A DNA stretch of 64,000 nt from Amblyomma americanum (lineage: Eukaryota > Arthropoda > Arachnida > Ixodida > Ixodidae). The position numbers and the translations under genes were made by a program. Shown here piece after piece: positions 62,472 to 64,000 of this stretch (its first letter is position 1; every line of letters begins with the position of its first letter). Location of the stretch: assembly GCF_052857255.1 (NCBI RefSeq), contig NC_135505.1:42218520-42282519 (forward strand), given 5' to 3'. The notes beneath the pieces were generated by a model that saw only the letters and a list, made by a program, of their open reading frames with translations, did no database searches and was not told the origin of the DNA.

Positions 62472-64000
62472 TGTAATGGGACCGACAGGCGCAGCGCAGC
62501 GAAGAAGCGGACGAGTTCAAGCGGGACAACGAAGAAGCAGACGAAGTGCAGCTGGGTTTTTTCGAACATGCTTCGAACATGCTTTCGGACATGCTTCGGC
62601 GCGGCATAATACAGCCTTCTCACAGCCCTTGGGCCTCTCCTGTTGTCTTGGTGACGAAAAAAGATGGCTCCATCAGGTTCTGTGTGGACTACCGCCGTCT
62701 CAACAAGATCACACGCAAGGATGTTTGTCCTCTACCCCGAATCGACGACGCACTGGATTGCTTGCAGGGAGCGCAGTATTTTTCATCCCTCGACTTACGC
62801 TCCGGCTACTGGCAGGTCCCGATGGCGGCGAACGACAGGCCGAAAACCGCTTTCGTCACCCCAGACGGCTTGTATGAGTTCAATGTGATGCCATTCGGCC
62901 TCTGCAATGCTCCAGCCACATTCGAAAGGATGATGGACACTATTCTCAGTGGCCTCAAATGGGAAACTTGTCTGTGTTACTTAGATGACATTGTCGTTTT
63001 TTCAAAAGATTTTCCTTCCCATCTGCACCGCCTTCAGCGCGTACTCACTAGCCTTACTGACGCCGGCCTCCAACTAAACTTGAAAAAATGTTACTTCGGT
63101 GCAACGCAGCTCACTATATTAGGCCATGTCATCTCCAAAGACGGCGTTCTTCCTGACCCTGCCAAACTTCGCGCCGTCGCTGACTTCCCCAAACCAACTA
63201 CCTTAAAAGAACTTCGCAGTTTTATAGGCTTATGCTCATATTTTCGCCGCTTCATCCGAAATTTCGCCAGTATCATCGCCCCTTTAACGCAGCTTCTTGC
63301 CGGCAGCCCGAACCTTTCGTCTTGGTCCCCCTCCTGCGATACCGCGTTCAGCACTTTACGTCGCCTGCTGGTCTCTCCCCCCATCCTTCGCCATTTTGAT
63401 CCCGCCTGTCCGACAGAAATTCACACTGACGCGAGCGGTGTGGGCTTGGGCGCAGTTCTTGCCCAGCGAAAGCCTGGGTATCCGGAATACGTCGTCGCTT
63501 ACGCCAGCCGCGCCCTCACCAAGGCGGAATCAAACTATTCTGTTACAGAAAAAGAATGTCTCGCCATCATTTGGGCAATTGCCAAGTTCCGCCCTTACAT
63601 TTACGGCCGGCCCTTCTATGTCGTCACAGACCACCACGCCCTATGCTGGCTATCCTCCCTCAAAGATCCTTCTGGCCGACTCGCCCGCTGGGCTTTACGT
63701 CTCCAGGAATTTGATATACACGTCATTTATCGCTCCGGCCGCAAGCACTCGGACGCCGACGCCCTTTCTCGTTCACCACTCCCATGCGAGTCAACCTCTG
63801 CCCTCGTCTGTGCCTACGAATTCTCTTCGTTCAACATCCCTGATATGCTCTCCGAACAATTGAAGGATCCTTGGATCACCTCGCTGCTAAACTTCCTGAA
63901 CACTCCCTCGCCGCATCCTTCGACCCGGACCCTTCGCCGCCAAGCCCACCACTTCGCCGTTCGTGATGGCCTCTTATACCGCCGTAATTACCTCCCCGAC
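62472..64000 (+). CDS. pol: Third Gypsy element: partial LTR-like start fused to pol (RT, RNase H, integrase start)
   Basis: TGTAATGGGACCGAC at 62472 looks like an LTR start. The frame is open from 62477 to the window edge. From about 62585 it encodes reverse transcriptase beginning [20 protein letters not shown]; the protease and the RT fingers before this are absent, so an internal deletion joined LTR to RT. The active site YLDD is at 62978-62989. RNase H follows ([13 protein letters not shown] near 63420), then a connection and the start of the integrase N-terminal region, cut by the window end. From the ATG at 62591, 470 codons are open. Gag and protease are missing, so this copy is defective. 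Confidence 0.9.

Overview
The window reads as a repeat-dense stretch of an ixodid (hard) tick genome. The organism call rests on several copies of a tRNA-derived SINE whose head, body and flanking duplications resemble the tick Ruka family, together with Gypsy LTR elements, CR1-like and I-clade LINEs, and Harbinger, Tigger and hAT DNA elements of animal type. It is an inference: no single-copy gene was recognised.

Layout. 1-2750: minus-strand CR1-like LINE whose ORF1 carries a 2A-like motif, running off the left edge. 3461-3570: possible last exon of an unknown gene. 3669-4250: long palindrome. 4278-11201: TATA-bearing solo-LTR-like sequence split by a young Gypsy element (4787-10960, identical LTRs, intact gag and pol), whose 5' LTR holds a SINE. 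11219-12295: TA-flanked TIR element. 12661-26343: CR1-like reverse transcriptase gene cut by a 12.6 kb Tigger element, which is itself cut by a 10.5 kb block holding two opposed hAT elements, a Harbinger-type MITE, a solo LTR and promoter-like DNA. 27638-28201: two in-phase candidate exons. 28767-35609: remains of a Harbinger element (Myb-like gene and spliced HARBI1-like transposase, convergent). 35758-37279: hAT fragment and SINEs. 40461-44234: pol-less LTR element on the minus strand. 45106-52862: complete second Gypsy element with a textbook -1 frameshift site but a substituted reverse transcriptase active site. 53-62 kb: LINE fragments, a broken Gypsy protease, long TA arrays, and a TIR element in tandem. 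62472-64000: third Gypsy pol, open to the right edge.

How it works together. Nearly all recognisable coding sequence belongs to mobile elements. The order of nesting gives relative ages, for example CR1, then Tigger, then the inner block, then the hAT pair, then an unclassified insertion, then a Harbinger-type MITE. The most informative structures are the hAT pair, whose 12-bp spacer appears to have been flipped by recombination, the gag-pol frameshift signal, the 2A motif in a LINE ORF1, and the HARBI1 gene with readable introns and a full catalytic triad. I found no CRISPR array, no bacterial operon and no wholly new gene system.
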